From NCBI GenBank assembly GCA_022578965.1, contig MU400514.1, forward strand, positions 248,001-312,000: 64,000 bases of DNA, given 5' to 3'. Source of the DNA: Xylaria sp. FL1777. Taxonomy: Eukaryota > Ascomycota > Sordariomycetes > Xylariales > Xylariaceae. A program made the position numbers and the translations under genes. Positions 60,618-64,000 of this stretch are shown here, piece after piece. Below the pieces are notes generated by a model. That model did not search any database and had not been told where the DNA came from. It worked only from the letters and a program-made list of their open reading frames with translations. Each line of letters opens with the position of its first letter. Within the stretch, counting starts at the first letter, position 1.

Positions 60618-63600
60618 GACGTGAGAGGAACAACGCGGCTTCGCGGCCGTAAGACTGTGTAGAACGTAGAATATCACAGAGTCCTAGAATGAGATTACCT
60701 ATGTAGAATACTATCCAAATATCGGATTCGTATGTTCCCGCTGCAAGTATCGTGTGCGTGCCTTTAATAAGCAGCATGGGCTGCCTGTATTCTTGTAATC
60801 TTGCTCTTATAGCCTTTTGTTCGGAAGAGATACCTTTGAGTACGGTAAGGTCATGAATGTATTACCGTATTTGTCGAACAATCTGCTTACAACAGGTTTC
60901 AGTTTCAACAAACCCAATACTAGTAGTTGTACCTCTATTGCAACACAACTTCTGGACCGGCCGATCGTAAATGTCACCTGAAAATTCCGAAGAACTACCC
61001 CATGAACTTGACGCCGCCACCTAAGTGCAAATTCAGTCCAATCATTATAGGAATCTCTACCATCTTTCCCATCTTCAATGCCACCCACCATCTATGACTC
61101 AGATAGTTGTGCCCGCCTGGCGCCCAATAGGCAGGCTGCACTGGTTTCAGGACTCTTGCAAGACCTTGCCGGCTCACAGGGAGTAACTGAAGATCTAGGT
61201 ACCTATTCTGCTTACCGAAGATACCCAAGACGGCGGCCTAGGGTACGCTCAGCAAAAAGAGCTGCCGTATCCTGGACTAGCTCAAGGACGATCCCCAAGG
61301 GCAAGCATCTTTTTCACGTGCGTGTGTGCACCTTGCTTGTTTCGGTTCCGGGATTTGGTCTCGGGGATTGAATCGAAGAGGGAGAGCGATGTCGCTTGCT
61401 TCGCCGCTGCAGGACAGCGATTCATTATTAGCCCACTATTCCCCTGATAAGGAAGATCTTGGGAATGCCCTGGGAAGGAAAGCTACTAAGTCTCTTTTCA
61501 TCTCAGATGGGCTGATGTGCCGGGCCTACTAGTCCAAAACCAACTTACCCTGCACCGCTGGAGCATGGCTAGTGTACCTGTAGGTAAGCTTGGCAGGGTC
61601 CAATTGCGGTGAGACGATTGATGACCGGCGGCGCGGCCGTCAATCAGGAGATGGGGATTGGCTATGACCACCTCTGTCAGCCCTTGACGTCATGCTCAGA
61701 CGCTGCCCTTTTGTCGAGATTAGACACTTGCTGCGTACATGTACTTAGACGAGATGGGCCGGGCGGGACGGACGGCGGCAAATAGTATCTGGCATGGCAT
61801 GGGACGAGGGTAGGGGTCTTCTGGGGCAGACGACGGGTTCTAGAATGATATTGTGGGAAAGGGCCCCTTGGCTCTGGGATGACATTCCCTGCCTCGCTAG
61901 TTATGCGGCCGCGTCATTGTGGGATGATTATCAGATTCAGAATACGCTATCTAACAAGCATATACCTACCTGTGGCCGACGCAAATCCACGCGTCCAAGC
62001 GACCCCAGGGCAGTAAATCCGCCGTGTTGCTTTGGAGTGTAGTAGTATATACTACACCGGCCAGGACATCCAAGCGCTCTGCTACAACGGTATTATAACG
62101 AGATCGTCAATCATCATCATCATCATCATCCGTCAGCATCAACGCCCTCACGCCGATGGCATACGCGCTAGCCATATATCGTACCTTACCTAAGTAAGAT
62201 GACCGACCCCCTTATTGCCGTCGACCAGGACAGGGATCTGATATTGGAAAAGTGAAGCCTCATCAAAAACCAAATCGATCGTAAATAAAGATCTACGTCG
62301 CAAGGTGAGCGCTACAGGACCCCCTAGCTCGAAGTCCCAGGAGGCTGGCTGGTCCCTCTGGCCTGCGATGCATGCCATGGACACTCACTGGTCGGCGACC
62401 TACGCAGTATTCACTAGGACGGGTAGTGTACATACCCGGTACATGAGAACCGAAGACGGGGCGTTCGATCACCTGATGAGAAAGGCAAAGACAAAAAACT
62501 TTTTTTTTTCCCTTCGGAATTCCAATGCTGTGTTTTCTTCTCTATTACCTACATATTTCCCCTTCTCGTATTCACACGCCCCCCTTTTTATTAGGTATAC
62601 TATCCCCCCCCCGGGGTACGGGTTCTTGGCTCCAGAAATGGGGATAATTTTCACGATTAGCGATGCCTAGTGTAGGGGGACGTTCCCGATATTGATTGTA
62701 AACGGCTGAGTTCTGGGCTAGAGCTTGTCACATATACAGTGTGGGCTACAGTACTAGATGTCCCGAGCAGTGTACCTACTGTAGGTAACTGTGTAAGCGG
62801 CCTTGCTCATAAGTATGTACATAATAAGATCTGCAGTGGAGCGTTGGCATAAAAAACAGGTGATCTATATCTGATAGAACACGTACGTGGGCACCGCCAA
62901 GTAACCTCGGCGTCTCGTGGTTTCAAGATCAACACCGACACAAGTCCCCCAAGCAGATCACCGGGTAACAAAGAATCCTGGATTTCTTGGGGGGCAATGT
63001 ACTTAGGCCAGCAAGTGGGTATGTACATGCTACATTGTAGTATACTATACGTACGCAGTGTGACAGTTACGGCAGATACCGCGTACTTTTGATGTTTAAG
63101 AGCCCCCGCGGGTCTGTCTGTCCAGGGGGTTAATCCTCTTGAGGACATTCTTCTCGGCAGATCTACACCTTATCAAGACTTGAGAGTTTTCAGGCTTGTA
63201 TTACATAACTTGGCCTCCACACACACATGTTTGCTCGAAAGTAGCTTATAAGTAGACTCGGAATAAATTAGCCGGCCAAGAGTTTGGAAATCTCAGAACT
63301 ATGCGGTAGTTCATAATTCTCCTGAAGCTTGGAGTTGACAGAGTACCCGGGTTATCGTAACGGGACCTTGGTTGCTACTTATCATGGATAGCGAAGGCAC
63401 TAACAAGAGGCGAAGAGCGTACTGGCATCAAATGAGGCTCAATACACTGTGTATTTTGTAATGGTCAGAACCTGAAAGTGTGATGAGACTAGCTAAGTGG
63501 CTAGCCGAAGGTCTGGCCTACGAAGTGGTGGGCTATAGTACACATATTGTGGGGCTATGGGCTAGGTGCTAGGTCATGTGACCTGACACTACTCCTATTC

Positions 63601-64000
63601 TAAGCCTTACTTTTGATGCCTCGTATCGCTTGTGACCTGGGCTAGCTTCCTATTTGCTCCTGGCTTTCCGTACGATTTCTATTGTAACTACACGTGTAAT
63701 TAGGATAACCTCATGGCACAGGGGATCATCCCCTGGTGGCATGGGTTAAGGTTCTCCCGTTGATAGATCGATGCATTGTCAAATCTCATGGACACGATAT
63801 TAGAAACATCATGCGAGCTGTCTCCCGTTGAGAGGTTCGGTTTGTATTGCCAAAATAGGCAGTTTCATGTGTGATCACGCCGATATCTTGCCGCAAGCTG
63901 TAGTGTTGTGTTGGAGTCATCCAAAAATTACTGGTTGGTGACGCTGTCATAATAGAGTCATCTTTTCGTAAAGTCCGATGCTATCTACCTAAGCTTGCGT
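60618..64000. other. 3.4-kb right flank without supported gene
   Basis: No gene, RNA or transposon was recognised. Open frames at 61078-61371, 61794-62042 and 62305-62670 (plus) and 62807-63148 (minus) lack motifs. A TCA repeat lies at 62111-62130, and the words ACTGCGTA/TACGCAGT and TAGTATACTA recur. Confidence 0.4.
62111..62130. repeat. TCA trinucleotide repeat
   Basis: Six TCA units plus TC form a pure 20-base microsatellite. Confidence 0.9.

Overview
The window looks like nuclear DNA of a filamentous ascomycete (Pezizomycotina, probably a Sordariomycete). The protein-coding genes carry short GT-AG introns of about 50-190 nt. The gene content is typical of moulds: a HET-domain protein, a Zn(II)2Cys6 regulator, an SPX membrane protein, a GNA-3/GanB-like G-alpha, and a dispersed 5S rRNA gene with its own T-run terminator. 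No virus, plasmid, CRISPR array or intact transposon was seen. The species assignment is inference.

Left part (1-16 kb) is accessory and partly decayed. It holds a frameshifted fungal zinc-finger gene (1021-3234), a small ABM-fold monooxygenase-like gene (4148-4474), a relic amino-acid permease 3' exon (5043-5324), a two-exon HET/ankyrin gene (7185-9510), a mitochondrial-type Nit/omega-amidase gene (10476-11534), a 5S rRNA gene (11700-11819), a free methionine-R-sulfoxide reductase gene with one reading-frame problem (12237-13058), an ankyrin relic and a kinase-like relic side by side (13661-14960), and a gene built on 21-bp tandem repeats (15417-16082).

Middle part (16-43 kb) has widely spaced genes: an SPX protein (20857-22545), a Zn2Cys6 transcription factor with five exons (24994-27384), a type II membrane-anchored GH3 beta-glucosidase with five exons (29844-32649) and a G-protein alpha subunit with five exons (34510-35908). 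They are separated by long AT-rich, gene-poor stretches, the longest about 7.4 kb (35909-43328). These stretches are full of short recurring words (TAGGTA/TACCTA, ACTGCGTA/TACGCAGT) and small tandem repeats.

Right part (43-61 kb) is denser and more conserved: a Prp2/Cdc28-type DEAH spliceosomal helicase (43329-46352), divergent from an ER DnaJ ending in HDEL (47122-48508), a METTL7-like methyltransferase (49241-50381), a hydrophilic repeat protein (50715-51697), a small MARVEL-like four-helix membrane protein (53290-53837) and a very long MFS-type transporter with about 740 extra N-terminal residues (55939-60617). The last 3.4 kb shows no supported gene.

The genes do not form one pathway or an obvious biosynthetic cluster. 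The most noteworthy signals are the 5S gene with compensatory helix changes, the juxtaposed relics of incompatibility-type genes, three apparent single-base frame breaks in two otherwise well-preserved genes, the over-represented ACTGCGTA word and the coding minisatellite. I did not find convincing evidence for a wholly new system. All exon boundaries come from reading the sequence and from splice-site and phase consistency, not from transcripts.
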